Source: Setomelanomma holmii
Taxonomy: Eukaryota > Ascomycota > Dothideomycetes > Pleosporales > Phaeosphaeriaceae
DNA length: 64,000 bases
Reading direction: 5' to 3'
Assembly (NCBI GenBank): GCA_010015745.1
Contig: ML978190.1
Span: 139,022 to 203,021, forward strand
Below are positions 10,485-22,063 of this stretch, in pieces. The translations under genes and the position numbers were made by a program. Within the stretch, counting starts at the first letter, position 1. The number at the start of each line of letters is the position of its first letter. The notes under the pieces were generated by a model. That model saw only the letters and a list, made by a program, of their open reading frames with translations, was not told the DNA's origin and searched no databases.

Positions 10485-12431
10485 ATGTCTGGATACTACG
10501 GACCCTCCTTCCACACTCGCCCTTCGAGGCCCGAATCTTTGGCAGCTTCGAGAGCCAACTCATCATATAGAGTTCCTCGCAGTGCTCCCGTCAGCAGACC
10601 CATCACTCCTCGCACCGGCTCCGTCGTCACTCCACTAAATGCCTCCATCACCGACACAATTGCTGGTACGACTGCAGCACATACTGCAGCCCTTACTGCC
10701 GACAACACTGCCGCAAACACGGCACCCAATAGTGTTCCAGGCACACCGGGCTTTTTATCAGGGTGAACAGCAAACTCCAAGATGAAGCTGCGCCAGAAAC
10801 GGAACGCACTTCGATGAATTCGGAGATCATGCGCAACGAAAAGGGTGAACCCATGATAGGACGTGTAGCGGGTGGTAAACACATTACCGTAGATATTGAA
10901 GAGATCGACTCGGATTGCGGTCCCATCAAGACAGTTGAATGTGACATGCCGTTGACCCTAACGGAGATGGTCAAGCATGAGGATAAAGAGTACATCGTGC
11001 TGACCTTCGCCACGGGTGACAAGGAGAATCCCTTCAACTGGAATCCAGTAGGTCGCCCACACGTCCTGAAGGTGAACCCTTGCTAACCGACTTCAGTGGT
11101 ACAAGCGAAGCATAACGACAATGCTGAACTTGATGACACTTTTTATCGGCCTAGCAACCACAGCATACAGTTCTGGCATTAACAGCATGTGCGCAGAGTT
11201 CGGCGTGCCCACCATCATGGGCCAACTCGGTCTCTTCACCTTCAACATCTCATGCGCCATCGCACCCATGATCCTTGCTCCCTTCTGCGAACTCGTCGGG
11301 CGTAAAATCGTCTACGCAAGCTCCTTCCTCTGTTTCTCTCTCCTTTTCATCGGCCTAGCCCTAGCCAAAGACATCTCCACCATCATAGGCCTGCGCCTAC
11401 TCCTCGGCCTCTTCGGTTGTGTCGGTACCATCTTGGTCGGCGGCACATTCGACGATATGTACGAGCCACAGAAGCGCGGTCGACCCATGGCCATGTTCAG
11501 CTTCGTTGCCATATTCGGGACCGTTGCCGCCCCCATATACGCCGGCTTCATCGATCAGTCCATTGGATGGCGCTGGATTGAAGGCGTTCAGGGCCTGGCA
11601 AACATTCCACTCTTGATCGCCATCTTCTTGTTCTTCCCTGAAACACGCGGTGGAGCAAGATTGCACAAGCGCGCTAAGCAACTTCGCAAAGCTACTGGCG
11701 ATGAACGTTACGTCGCTGAAGACGATATATACACGCCGGACGTCAAGTCTATGCTGAAAGCTTCGTCCGTCAAAGCGATCCGCATGCTCGTCACCGAACC
11801 CGTCGTCTTCGCTTTCGGCCTTTGGATCGCGTTCTGCTGGGCCGTTGTGTTTCTGTTCCTGTCCGTCATTCCCATCACTTTCAGCGAGAAGCGCGGTTGG
11901 TCCGAAGGCGTGTCCGGCCTGCCTTACATCTCCCTTGCTGTCGGCACGTTTTTGGGCTGGGCGGCGCATCACCTCCAGATGCGGAAATACAACCAGATCC
12001 AAGCCGACGCAGATGCTCGCATCGTGCCGGAACATCGACTTTACGGAGCTATGTTCGGCGCTGTGTGGTTGCCGATCGGACTGTTCATTTACTCCTTCAC
12101 GCAGTACGGGTATCTTTCCTGGGTTGGGCCTGTGATCGGTCTCGCGCCAATCGCTTTTGGCATTTTCTTCGTGTTCGAGAGCACGTACTCGTACACAGCT
12201 GATTGCTATGGGGAGGCATCTTCATCGGCCATTGCTGGCCAGGGCTTCATGCGAAATACTTTGGGCGCCGTTACGCCACTGTTCGCGTCAGCTTTCTTCC
12301 ATAATGTGGGTAGTCAGTACGCCGGTCTCATCCTCGCGTTGTTCGGCACACTTCTAAGCTTGATTCCTTTCGTCATGTTCAAGTATGGACATTTGTTGCG
12401 CGCTCGGAGTAAGCTGGCGATAGAATATTAA
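10485..12431 (+). CDS. MFS transporter, DHA1-like drug/H+ antiporter type
   Basis: The N-terminus starts MSGYYGPSFHTRPSRP and contains SRPITPRTGS, a common N-terminal signature of fungal DHA1 transporters. The frame runs to about 10760, where continuing needs a shift of one base (ends FLSG then stop; the next frame opens VNSKLQDEAAPE). Then come ENPFNWNP, an intron 11048-11096 (49 bp, CTAAC branch), and WYKRSITTMLNLM. The rest (11097-12431) has about 12 membrane segments, the loop motif ELVGRKIVYAS, and RGRPMAMFSF. It should export small molecules across the plasma membrane by proton antiport; the substrate is unknown. If the shift is real, only a form starting at an internal ATG such as 10814 would be made, which would keep all membrane segments. 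Confidence 0.85.
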
Positions 12432-12512
12432 GAATTAGGGGGTAGCACAACGATCTAATAGGTAGTAATCACTCATCTCAATCCAAGCCACATGAGCTCA
12501 ATATCTTAGCCC

Positions 12513-13994
12513 CTAAGGCGCTGGAGGCTCTAACCCTTTCCTCATCCTTTCAATTTGGCTCGAGTAATAGGTCTGCACAGAAATTAGTCAACACACACAC
12601 CAATATCCAATGGCAAGAGCAGAATACTTACACTCAGCTCCCGCACCAATAGCCCTAACCGGAATCTTACTCATCAGCCACCCGGGATGCACCTTATTCA
12701 ACCGCAAGACCTCCTCCCTTCCCTCCTTCTCGGCAGCCAGCAGTATCCTCGCCCACGCCGGATCCACAGCCGCCGGTCTCGCAACACCAATAACATCGCA
12801 CGCATTCTCTGCCAACGCCGCCTCCATCCCAGCCAAGCTTCTGAACCCCCCAGTCACCATCAACACCACACCAGGAAACTGCTTCCTCACAGTATGCGCA
12901 AAGTCGAGAAAATACGCCTCACGATTCGCCGTCCTAGACGAGACTGGCTTATCTACCACTTGACTCTCTGCACGGCCCGTCATTCTCGGATCTTCGTACG
13001 TCCCGCCGCTGATCTCGAGGAAGTCGATGCCAGCGGCGATGATGAGGTGGATTTGCTCGATTGCTTCGGCTGTGTCGTTGGAGTGCTGGACGTCGGCGGA
13101 GTTGAGCTTGATGCCGACTGCGAAGGTAGCAGGGACGATGGCGCGGATGGCGTGGATGATTTCAGTTATGATGCGCACGCGGTTGGTGGGGGAGCCGCCG
13201 TAGGCGTCGGCGCGGTGGTTGAGCTATGGGGTTGTAAGTATGCTAGGACGGAGTATTTGGTGGGAGTATACAGGGAGAAAAGCTTACCCTGGGAGACATG
13301 AATAGAGACAAGAGATATCCATGGGCAGCGTGGAGTTCGATTCCGTCGACGCCCATTTCACTCAGAAACTTAGCAGCGTCCGCAAACCTCTTCACAAGGT
13401 CGTTGATCTCTTCAACCGTCATCTCTCGCGGCGTTCCAAACACCACTTTCTGCACCACGCGAGACGCAAGATTCTCACCGAGCTTCAATGGCACAGCGCT
13501 GGGCGCAATGTTCTTCTCAAGGAGACCGCGACTGCCTGCTCTCATGGGACTTTGGCGGCCAGGATGGCACACCTGTACAATGGCTGGTGTTCCTTCAACA
13601 CGGCAAGCGTCTGCATACTGGCGCCAGCGCGCTTGAACGTCCGGATTGGAGGAGTTGGTGAAAGTGAGATCGTTTTTGCCGCCCAACCATCGGTCGTCAA
13701 GTTGGACATTGCCTATGTGTAGAAGTCAGCGATTGCCTGTACACATCTCAATGACTGTGCCTGTTGTACCGGTCAAGATGCCCCCCCATCCACCCTTGCC
13801 CCAGTTTTTGTATGCGACTGGAATTTCATCAGTAGGTGTATGCGTCTTGGTCATGTGTTCTGCCATTGCGGCCTTTACAATGTTAGATTTTGCACGATTG
13901 TCCTTGCCACATCACGGACCTTGACCAAGCGATTCCTGAACACGACACCGGATGGCAGCTGCACCGGGTCGGAAAGTTTGCGCATCGTTGCCAT
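12513..13994 (-). CDS. Old Yellow Enzyme-like NADH:flavin oxidoreductase
   Basis: A TIM-barrel FMN oxidoreductase on the minus strand. Exons: 13994-13920 (MATMRKLSDPVQLPSG), 13872-13770, 13712-13288 and from 13223 down. Introns are 47, 57 and 64 bp; the first has an unusual GTCCGT donor. Family motifs are RNRLVK then AAMAEHMTK, GWGGILTG, QVCHPGRQS, GVDGIELHAAHGYLLS, ADAYGGSPTNR, DFLEISGGTYE and MVTGGFRS. The HAAH pair binds the substrate and the RxxxRYGG-like segment is replaced by the AYGGS form. It would reduce alpha,beta-unsaturated carbonyls with NAD(P)H. The final exon is uncertain: an intron with GTAAGT donor near 12635 and acceptor near 12570 is clear, but neither phase joins cleanly to the family-like tail YYSSQIERMRKG that ends at 12513. 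Confidence 0.88.
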
Positions 13995-14677
13995 ATCGTG
14001 AATGTATCTAATGTACCCGGATAGGTAAGCTTCAGGCGTTCAGTGTGTTGAATCCTTCATCGTAACTACGATGCGCACTGCTATATACGCGCAACTTCAC
14101 AGCGTTCATTGCTCGGATCAATATCACGTCCACCGGGAAAACTGTTGCACCGTGAAGTTTGTCCGAGCGAAATGGATAAGAGACTTTGAGGTTCGGCTGG
14201 GACGAGGCTTGCTGATGAAGTGGCCGCTATTTTTGTGCCTCAGCATGTCTGCAGCGACATTTCCGAATTGGGCGAGGTGGCCACCGTGCTACCTTTACTA
14301 AGCATTCTGATCGGTGCCACCAGGTTCTTCATCATACACAGAATTTGCATCTTGGAATGTGTAAGGAGATCAGTTTATACGAGTAAACATAGTACAAGCA
14401 CCTGACAATCGATTTCCAGCCTCTGCCTGCTCTCGACCTACGTACTCCTCCGCTCCCTTCCATGTCCTGACTGTCACGAGGAAGAAAGCGAAGTGGTAGG
14501 TCGTGGTTGAGCCTCATGGGGCATGCATTACATCAATATTCGTGTATCTATTTCGACTTCATCCAAAAGCTCCCGGGAAGCCGCTCAAACGCCTGCAAAT
14601 GCCTCTAAAAAAATGCTAAACGCTAAACGCTACGCGATGCAGTACTGACAAAGTCGCTCACATGCTAAAATAAGTTT
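13995..14677. other. Intergenic between oxidoreductase and Prm10
   Basis: This stretch lies between the 5' end of the oxidoreductase and the 3' end of Prm10. I see no gene. It holds the oxidoreductase promoter and the Prm10 3' untranslated region; a short tandem CTAAACG repeat sits at about 14617-14630. Confidence 0.5.
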
Positions 14678-17437
14678 CTAGAAACTGAAAAGTCCACTCC
14701 TCCTCTTGCCCAGCGGGTACACGAGAAGTGCAGCCAAGAACAATCCTACTGTAATACCAATGGCAATCTGAATGACCGAGAATCCGACATTGAGTGCAAT
14801 GCTGTTGATCGTACTGCTAGTACCGACGTCAGCGCTGCTGATTGTTGTGGCGTTTCCAGTACTATTGCGAACAATCTGGTCGGCAGATGTGAGACCAGAG
14901 ACAAGTGAGCCCTGCACAGACAGACCAGATGGCACCTGAACGAAGATGGCTGGCAACATGGCGGCTGCCGCGAGACCATAGCCAATCTTGCGAGTGTGTG
15001 GAACGAATTCGCTGATCGAGCTTGCTCGTGATGTGGGCACGCTGCTATTGCGTGTTGGGTCGTACGCTGATCGCTCGACTTTAGGTAAGTGACGGGGTCC
15101 GTGTCGCTGTCGGCGGTACATCTTGCGAACCTTGACAAGGTGCGGACGCAGCTTGTTCTCCCAGAAACCAAGACTCCAGTTCTCGACATGGCGACCAAAT
15201 CGTGCGTGGATGTTTGCCACGATACCAATAGCGAGCGCGCCTAGAGTGTTGCTGACTTGTGCGTTGCTCTTGAAGTATGTCGAGCTGTGGAAGTTGACAA
15301 TCCAACCAATGAAGGCGATGACAGTCATTGACGGCATCTGCTTGTACTTGGCCTGGTTGACGACCATCAAGCATAAGGCAAACGCAGGGACGAACAAGTA
15401 GTAGTAGTTTGTCGACATGGGATCACGACATGACGTCCGAGATGTAGCGTTCTTGTCCATCATGCCATATAGCACGGTACCGATGGTGATGCCAAAGCCA
15501 AGGAAGAGCGAGTAGATGATGGCGTATACCATGCGCACGGATCCGGCTACAATATGCTTACTTTGAAGCTCGAGAGATGCGCAAAGGACCATGAAGCCGG
15601 GCAGGATGAGAGCGATCGAAGACTGAGCCATGGCGCTGAAGCAGAAGAGCTCTTTGCCATCGTGGCCCCTGATAGAGCCGAGACCACGTGCAGCAAAGCT
15701 CGTGATGACAGATGCACCGATCTCGAACACGTTGCTGATGAGGTCATTGCCAGGTGCGACTATGAGCTGCAGCCATCCTATGATGCAGCCCAGTAGAAAG
15801 CAAAATGGCAAGTCGATGAAGCGAGCTTGAAACGCGAAGGGACCAACAGTGGCCGAGGCCAGTCCGTACATGAATACCCTCAGCCAACGCCGGAACTTGT
15901 CTTTACGTCCCATGATAGCGTCTAGACGCGGCGTTGCTTCTTCGACGCCAATGCGATCGTGGACGACATCCTTGTAGATCTCGTGAACATCGCGCAGCTT
16001 GCCAAGGTCGACGCCCTGATTCGTCCGTACAAGCTTGACCTCGCTGGTGTGGACTGAGGAGTCGTCGTACGCAATAATCATGCAGCCAGGCATATACAGA
16101 AACTGTGCTTCGATCTCAAGGACCCGAGCCGACATGTTGAGGTATTCTTCCAAGCGATGAGTGGGTGCGCCATACATCATGAGTGCCTTGCAAAGCTTGC
16201 GGAGATAGTTCTGTCGTGCAAGTGTACCAGCAAGGTGGATCTTGATCTTAATCTCATCGTCTCGACGTTTCGCCTTTTTGAATGGAAGAATGGACTCGTC
16301 TGACTTGGACCTCTTCCCCATCGTTGGCCGACTCTTCTTGTACTGTGCGCCAGCCTCATGACCGACATCTTTTTGACCAGGCGTGGCAAGGCTGTATGCG
16401 GAAGACCCAACGAGCGTTGAGATCGAAGTTGCGGATTGATTATTGTGGTGACGGGCGAACCACGGGCGGCCAGATCGTGGAGTGTTGTAGCCAGAGGCAG
16501 GCGGAGAAGGGTTGGGGGAATTGGCGGCGGAGGAAGTGGCACTGAGCGAGCCGGTACTAAGGGTGCGGAGGTGACTAGGCCTAGGGGGTTGCCGACCAGC
16601 AGCAGCCGAGCCCTGTGCAGTACTCGAAGCTCTCAACAGCGTGCCGAGGACTCCCGTCCTGTATTTCGTGGGTCGTGATACGCGCTCATCCTCAACTTCA
16701 AGAGTGTCTGGAGTGACTTGGCCGGATCGGAGCGGTGCGTCAGTGTGATATAGATCCTCAGGACTGATAGAGCCTTCATTAGCAGCACGGATTGTGTGCT
16801 GACGCAAGAGTATTGATGCGCGCTTCATGAATTGTGGATCGTCATCCTCGTCGGTCGTTTCGCCCACTGAATCATAAGTCCTGGCCATGTCTTGAAGCTC
16901 AACGGGCGGCGACATGGTTTCCTTTGAGTTGCGACGACTAATTGGTGCCGAATAGGTGCCAACAGACTTGGACAATTTGGCAGCACGTCGTTGAGCCTCG
17001 AGTCCGGATCGCTGCTTCAGACCGGCAACGAAGGAAGGCTGGGTCGCGGTCTCATCCTCAAATGGATTCGGTTGGTCGTTGAGATAGAACTCAGGCGGCG
17101 TCCGTGGTCCTTTCCTAATCGCTGGTCTTGGCTTCTGTACATCCCGTGGAAGAATGACGGGTTCAGTGACCTCTTGAGAATTATCTTCGCCAAGAGCTAA
17201 CCGAATCGATTCTCGCATCCTCTGTAACTCATCTTGCGAGACATCGGGCCTGTGAAGAGGCGTGTTATGACCTCCAGATCCGGTATCTGGATCGTCAGGT
17301 GATACCGTAGAAAATGGGCGTGGAGCATCAGAGGTAAAACCGACACGCTTTCGCCCAGCCCCAGGGGTGGACGACATGTCCTCGGTGTCGGAGAATGAAT
17401 GAGCGTGAGACGGGCCAGCATCTTGGAAGGGGTCCAT
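14678..17437 (-). CDS. PRM10: Prm10-like ThrE-family membrane transporter
   Basis: Single exon of 919 residues, starting MDPFQDAGPSHAH. The first about 400 residues are disordered, rich in Ser/Pro/Arg (SRRNSKETMSP, GRPWFARHHNN) and probably cytosolic and phosphorylated. From about residue 405 the ThrE/DUF1212 domain begins (KLCKALMMYGAPTHRLEEYL, FLYMPGCMIIAYDD), followed by two sets of about five membrane helices (ThrE_1 and ThrE_2), including NDLISNVFEIGASVITSF and LCLMVVNQAKY. This is the architecture of yeast Prm10 (YJL108C), a pheromone-regulated membrane protein, and of bacterial Thr/Ser exporters. Bacterial relatives export threonine and serine; the fungal substrate is not known. Length fits fungal homologues. 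Start chosen as the first ATG, and the N-terminus looks natural. Confidence 0.92.
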   Translation of the reverse strand: MDPFQDAGPSHAHSFSDTEDMSSTPGAGRKRVGFTSDAPRPFSTVSPDDPDTGSGGHNTPLHRPDVSQDELQRMRESIRLALGEDNSQEVTEPVILPRDVQKPRPAIRKGPRTPPEFYLNDQPNPFEDETATQPSFVAGLKQRSGLEAQRRAAKLSKSVGTYSAPISRRNSKETMSPPVELQDMARTYDSVGETTDEDDDPQFMKRASILLRQHTIRAANEGSISPEDLYHTDAPLRSGQVTPDTLEVEDERVSRPTKYRTGVLGTLLRASSTAQGSAAAGRQPPRPSHLRTLSTGSLSATSSAANSPNPSPPASGYNTPRSGRPWFARHHNNQSATSISTLVGSSAYSLATPGQKDVGHEAGAQYKKSRPTMGKRSKSDESILPFKKAKRRDDEIKIKIHLAGTLARQNYLRKLCKALMMYGAPTHRLEEYLNMSARVLEIEAQFLYMPGCMIIAYDDSSVHTSEVKLVRTNQGVDLGKLRDVHEIYKDVVHDRIGVEEATPRLDAIMGRKDKFRRWLRVFMYGLASATVGPFAFQARFIDLPFCFLLGCIIGWLQLIVAPGNDLISNVFEIGASVITSFAARGLGSIRGHDGKELFCFSAMAQSSIALILPGFMVLCASLELQSKHIVAGSVRMVYAIIYSLFLGFGITIGTVLYGMMDKNATSRTSCRDPMSTNYYYLFVPAFALCLMVVNQAKYKQMPSMTVIAFIGWIVNFHSSTYFKSNAQVSNTLGALAIGIVANIHARFGRHVENWSLGFWENKLRPHLVKVRKMYRRQRHGPRHLPKVERSAYDPTRNSSVPTSRASSISEFVPHTRKIGYGLAAAAMLPAIFVQVPSGLSVQGSLVSGLTSADQIVRNSTGNATTISSADVGTSSTINSIALNVGFSVIQIAIGITVGLFLAALLVYPLGKRRSGLFSF

Positions 17438-19581
17438 GTTGATATTGTACTGTGTGGCGATGCCAATAGGGTACGATAAGATCGCTTATGCGTCTAGTCG
17501 ATGTGCTCTTGGCACGGAGGTTTGCTGACTCGATGGACTACAGGACACACTTGTGGCTGTCGTCTGGTCTGCAACTGGCTGCTAATGACAATTCCTGAAC
17601 CGGATTCTGTACCTAGTGGGAGATCCGAAGCGTAGCGTGAATGCAATGACCTCGAGATAAAATGTGATGTCGGGTAGCAATGGGTCCTTGGGCGCGAGGA
17701 TTATGCGTCTTCGTACACAGAACAACTTTGTGCAATCTTGAATAACGCTGTGAATCGTAGTACAGTACAATCTGAATCAAAGAGCTTGTGCTGTCAAAAG
17801 ATGATGACGATATGGTGGTGGAGAGTCGACGTTGTGTTGCGTGGGATTGATAAGGGTACACTAGTGTGGTGCGGAAGAGTTGCACGCGTACCCATCCGAT
17901 GCAAGCGAACAGGTTGAAGAAGACTGAAGGTTCGTTGTGGCACCAAGAGATCCAATTTTCGTCTTCAGTTGATGGTGGCCAGAATGTTCGAATGGAGTCG
18001 GTCAGCTTGAACAAAGCGGTGGTGGAGCAGTCGTTGCAGGGAACTTTGATTGTTCGGGAACGCCAAAAATCACCAATCGCACCAAAGAAATCGAATTCTA
18101 GCGCCTATTCCCTGCAGTGCGGGAGTGGCTGCTCTGGCGTTAAAATTATTTTAATGCGCCGCGAGGTCCGATGCCGTAGTATTGCAGGTGTGCCGGGGCT
18201 GTAGTTGGAGATAAGACTGCCGTATATTCGCCGAACGAAAAGTTTTCAGGGACAATTCATGGCCGCAATTGAGCGAACACCAACAGTCCGCAGATATACC
18301 AGCGAGACTGCAAACGAGATGAAGCTCTTGACTGACGACACGCTCAGGAGACAGCTTCCCAGATACGCACATGATTTGCGACCGGCCATTCCTTGCTCGG
18401 CAGCGGGCGCGACAGAAAAGTGGACATGGTGTTGCAAGGGCTTGGTTTGCGCTCGTTGAGGGAATCCGAGATAAGCAGAGAGTGGGTACATATGGGTCGT
18501 CCAAGCCTCTGTGGGCGCGTTCGCCAATAGTGAACATCAAGGAGACATCGTGCGGAGCAGTGATAAGCTTGGGAGGATGAATCTAATGCGAGGGGATGAT
18601 CGAGAATCATCGGCGCGTAACTCCATCGCACGCCCTCACTCACTGGAAGCAGCGGCGAATCCAGTGAAAAGGATTTTGATGAGTGTGATGGAGTGACCTG
18701 TAGATGACTTGCATAGAGTGAGCAGTTTATCGTGGTTGAGATGGTGGCGGCAAGAGGCTGAAAACCCTGGAAGAGCGGAAAAGCTTGTTTCTCGGCGGTC
18801 CCTGCGCATCCCAACAATTCCGACACGAGCTGGCGACTGTTTTGGTGCTCCCGTCACACGTCGTCACGTCTTTGGCCGCGTTTCTGAGAGCGAGCCTCCG
18901 TGAGCCGCATTCCTGGATGACGGTCTGCGTGGGGTGTCGAAATGGCCGGCCAAAAATAGACTGCGATTTGACGTCGCAATGAGTGCATCACATGACGAAT
19001 GCATGCGCGTCTTCCCTTCATTGCGAGTCTCGTAATACACAGCGTCTTCTGACGGCACCGACAACGCGCTATCCACACCGTTCAAGGGGAAGAAGACGGC
19101 GAGGAAGAGACTTGGTGATGAGACAATGTAGAGACCCATCGCATGCGGATTGCGGAACACGCAAGCATAGCCGAAAGGAGCGTGCTCGACTGCCATGACC
19201 ACTGACGTCATCGCTCGCCGTACAATCACCATCATCGTCCTTTGGCACCTCCCACGTCTCCCCTCCTCATCCCGCCTGTGCTTGCCTTTTGCCCTTCCAT
19301 CAAAGACGATGACTAAGTGAAGATCACGTGCATCACCACTCATTTGCCGCTCGCGGCGATAAGATGGCCCGTCGCCGAGGGTGATGTGGGGCAGCATCTT
19401 CCCCGCAGTGAGGCTACAGCGGGACATCTGCCACTGGGGAGGACATGGAGAGAGAACTCCGCCCCCAGGGCCAGCTTGGAGCCCCACCTGGCATGAGATG
19501 TCATCTTAAGCAATGAACCTTAGACTTGATCATGCACGATTGACCCTATAGCACTGACAGCAGCAGTCTAAAGTTTCGAAC
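17438..19581. other. 2.1 kb intergenic region
   Basis: This is the shared upstream region of Prm10 (-) and the FAD monooxygenase (+). Several frames of 60-200 codons overlap on both strands but none shows motifs, intron signals or frame-biased composition, so I call no gene. It is a long gap for this genome and may hold regulatory DNA or an untranslated leader. One full CRE palindrome lies at 19203-19210. Confidence 0.5.
19203..19210. promoter_or_regulatory. CRE-type palindrome TGACGTCA
   Basis: Perfect 8 bp ATF/CREB bZIP site, about 370 bp before the monooxygenase ATG. A partial copy (TGACGTCG) lies near 18970. Eight-base sites also arise by chance, so function is only possible. Confidence 0.35.
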
Positions 19582-20980
19582 ATGACGAAGATCAGCCATG
19601 TAGGTTCTCATACATCATCGTACAGCATAAACTTAAACGAGCAGGTCGTGATTGTTGGCGCGGGTCCTTCTGGCCTGTTGCTCGGCGTTCTTCTTGCACG
19701 CAACTTGAGTATCAAAGTCACCATATTAGATGCAGACACAAAGATCAACGATAACCCACGTGCTGCCCATTATGCACCTTCAGCAGTGTTTGACTTCCAC
19801 CGCGCTGGCATAATCGACGATGTGCGGAAAGTGGGAATGACACCCAAAGGCGTCTGCTGGCGACTGCAGGACACGACTTTCTTAGCAGGCATGGGACGCG
19901 AACCTGAAGACTCCAAATACTCAATGGTAGTCCTTCCACTGGATCGACTTGGACCTCTGATTGTGCGACATTTCGAAAGTTATCCTAATACTGAAATTCT
20001 TTGGGGCCACAAGCTAGTAGGTGTCGAGCAGGATGCAAGCAATGCCACTGCTTTTGTGGAAACGCAAGACGGGCAGACGAAGAAGATCACAGGAGACTAC
20101 CTGGTTGGTGCTGATGGCGCGTCGAGTGGTGTAAGAACTGCATTGTTCGGCAAAGAGTACCCAGGAGAGACTTTGGACAAGCAAATCGTGGCCACCAATG
20201 TACGTAATCACAAAACTTTAATGAGACAAATGACTGACACCCTAGGTCTACCTACCATTCGATGAACGCTTCGACTACTGGGACTCCAACTTCATCGTCC
20301 ACCCAGTGGACTGGTACATGGCCGCCAAAATCACAAACGACGGACTCTGGCGCGTCACATACGGTGACGATGCCGGTTTCTCCAAAGAGGAAATCATCAA
20401 ACGCCAGCCCGCGCGCTACGAGAAGATTCTTCCTGGTCATCCCAAGCCAGACGATTACAAACTCATCAGCATGAGCCCGTATAAGCTCCAGCAACGCTGC
20501 GCCCCAAGTTTCCGCGTCGGCAAAATTGTACTGGTCGCCGACGCCGCACATATCTGCAACCCCTTTGGCGGTCTCGGTCTCACAGGGGGCTTCGCAGACG
20601 TCGGATCATTATACGACTGCTTCACGGGCATCCACCAAGACGAGCTCGACGAAGACATTCTCGATAAGTACAGCGAGATTCGCATTAAGATTTGGCGCGA
20701 GATGATTGACCCGATGTCGCGAGAGAACTTTCATCGCCTGTGGGATCCGGCGTTTGAGAAGAAGCGCGATGAGTTCTTCAAGATGTGCAAGAGAGCGAGT
20801 GATGATCCTGTGTGGGGGAAGAGCGTGGCCGAGTTGATACATCAGGTCAGACATGATTTTACACAGTACTTCAAGAGTAAGCAGCAAAATGGGTCAAAGG
20901 TAAATGGAACAGACGGGACGAAAGGAATCGAGGGAAATGCGGGAGTAAGGCAGAGCTTGGCGAGTAAGGCTGCTTCTTGA
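19582..20980 (+). CDS. FAD-dependent monooxygenase (PHBH/UbiH type)
   Basis: Two exons (19582-20199, 20246-20980) joined across a 46 bp intron with GTACGT donor and CTAG acceptor; 450 residues. The N-terminus has the dinucleotide-binding VVIVGAGPSGLLLGVLLA, then the second FAD site YLVGADGASSGVR and the GD-like motif VLVADAAHICNPFGGLGLTGG. These are the three signatures of FAD_binding_3 aromatic hydroxylases. It should hydroxylate an aromatic or polyketide-like substrate using NAD(P)H and O2. No biosynthetic core gene (PKS, NRPS, terpene cyclase) is nearby, so a secondary-metabolite role is not indicated. The C-terminal tail (NGSKVNGTDGTKG) is low-complexity and probably disordered. Confidence 0.92.
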
Positions 20981-21389
20981 AAGATGATCGACAATCCACT
21001 CGTGTCTTTCCGCCTAACGACTCTCGCTGACACAAGACTTTCGCTCCGATTTTCTCCGTCTGCTCGGTTTTTTAAAGACATTTTCACCAGATACCACACT
21101 CTACAGTCCAGGACCTGCATCTGGCTCCCATAAACATTCCCATGATGCAATCAGCAGCGAGCCGCCCATATAACAACAGAAACGACTGGGTATTCTCGAC
21201 CATACCTTCCGTTTCTACATTGCATTGTGTAAGTCGCAAACATGCACAACCAACATCCGTACACAATGACCAAACAAACCATCATCTTAACACCGCACCA
21301 CGGAGCTTCCGGCCTCTTACTATTGCCAACCCATAACGTTGCAGACTCACCATACGATTCGTCATACCAACTGCAACTCCTTCTACAAC

Positions 21390-22063
21390 ATGGACACAGG
21401 CGAGATTCTCAACCCGATAGCTCCTCAATCCACTGGCGTTCCAGTCGACTCCCGCGATGCGAACCATCCACACTATCCCGGCGATCTCGAAGCTCAACCT
21501 TCGAACCGCACATACTACCCGTACGTGCCATGAGCAAGAAAGTGGTGTGGATCATCGGTGGTGTCGCTCTTGTTCTAGCATCGCTTGCAATCGCAACTGC
21601 AGCACGCGTCCGACTTGGGAAGAGCCAGATACATTGGCCTTCAACAATCCATGGCACAACGCCGATCAAGACTGAGACAGTATTTGAGGCAACTGAAGTC
21701 TTTTCCACGACACCTTTTCCCCTACCACGACGCCCGAACGCAACGACTGTCACAATAACAACTACACTTTCACTCGAAGGAGCGCCATCAGTGTTTTCAT
21801 CGAAGTTCATAGCCGACAATAATACGCCGACATCTTCTATCAACTGGTTCCCGGTCGCGCCGGCATTTTCTTGGACACCGCTAACGGCAACGGCAACGGC
21901 AACGGCAACGGTGGCGCCGCCAGAGACGGACTTGAAGTGCTTGGCTTTAGGGCAGTGGGATACCCAGGTTAAGTGTGAGGAGCAGTGCGGCGTGGCGGAT
22001 AAGCAGCCGCTTCTGTCGGCAGCTTGTCAGATGGCTGGGGAGTGCTGGAAATGTGTTACTTGA
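21390..22063 (+). CDS. Small single-pass membrane protein with Cys-rich tail (array member 1)
   Basis: Two frames overlap. Frame A opens at the ATG at 21390 (MDTGEILNPIAPQSTG) and ends in HPHYPGDLEAQPSN plus a few residues at a TGA at 21531-21533. Frame B opens at the overlapping ATG at 21530 (MSKKVVWIIGGVALVLASLA), 177 residues to 22063. A natural protein would be tail A followed by membrane helix B, as seen for array member 2, so a one-base loss at about 21530 is likely; otherwise translation starts at 21530. The ectodomain is Ser/Thr/Pro-rich with Asn-Ala-Thr sequons and a TATATATA stretch coded by a hexanucleotide repeat. The Cys-rich end reads KCLALGQWDTQVKCEEQC then ACQ and CWKC. Function unknown. 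Confidence 0.6.
21883..21911 (+). repeat. AACGGC hexanucleotide repeat
   Basis: About five copies of AACGGC inside array member 1, coding alternating Thr-Ala in the ectodomain stalk. Length changes in units of six keep the frame, so the stalk can vary between strains. Confidence 0.85.

Noticed and set aside
19582..20980. Secondary-metabolite cluster around the FAD monooxygenase, MFS transporter and Old Yellow Enzyme
   Set aside because: No PKS, NRPS, terpene cyclase or cluster regulator in the window, and Prm10 plus a 2.1 kb gap separate the members.
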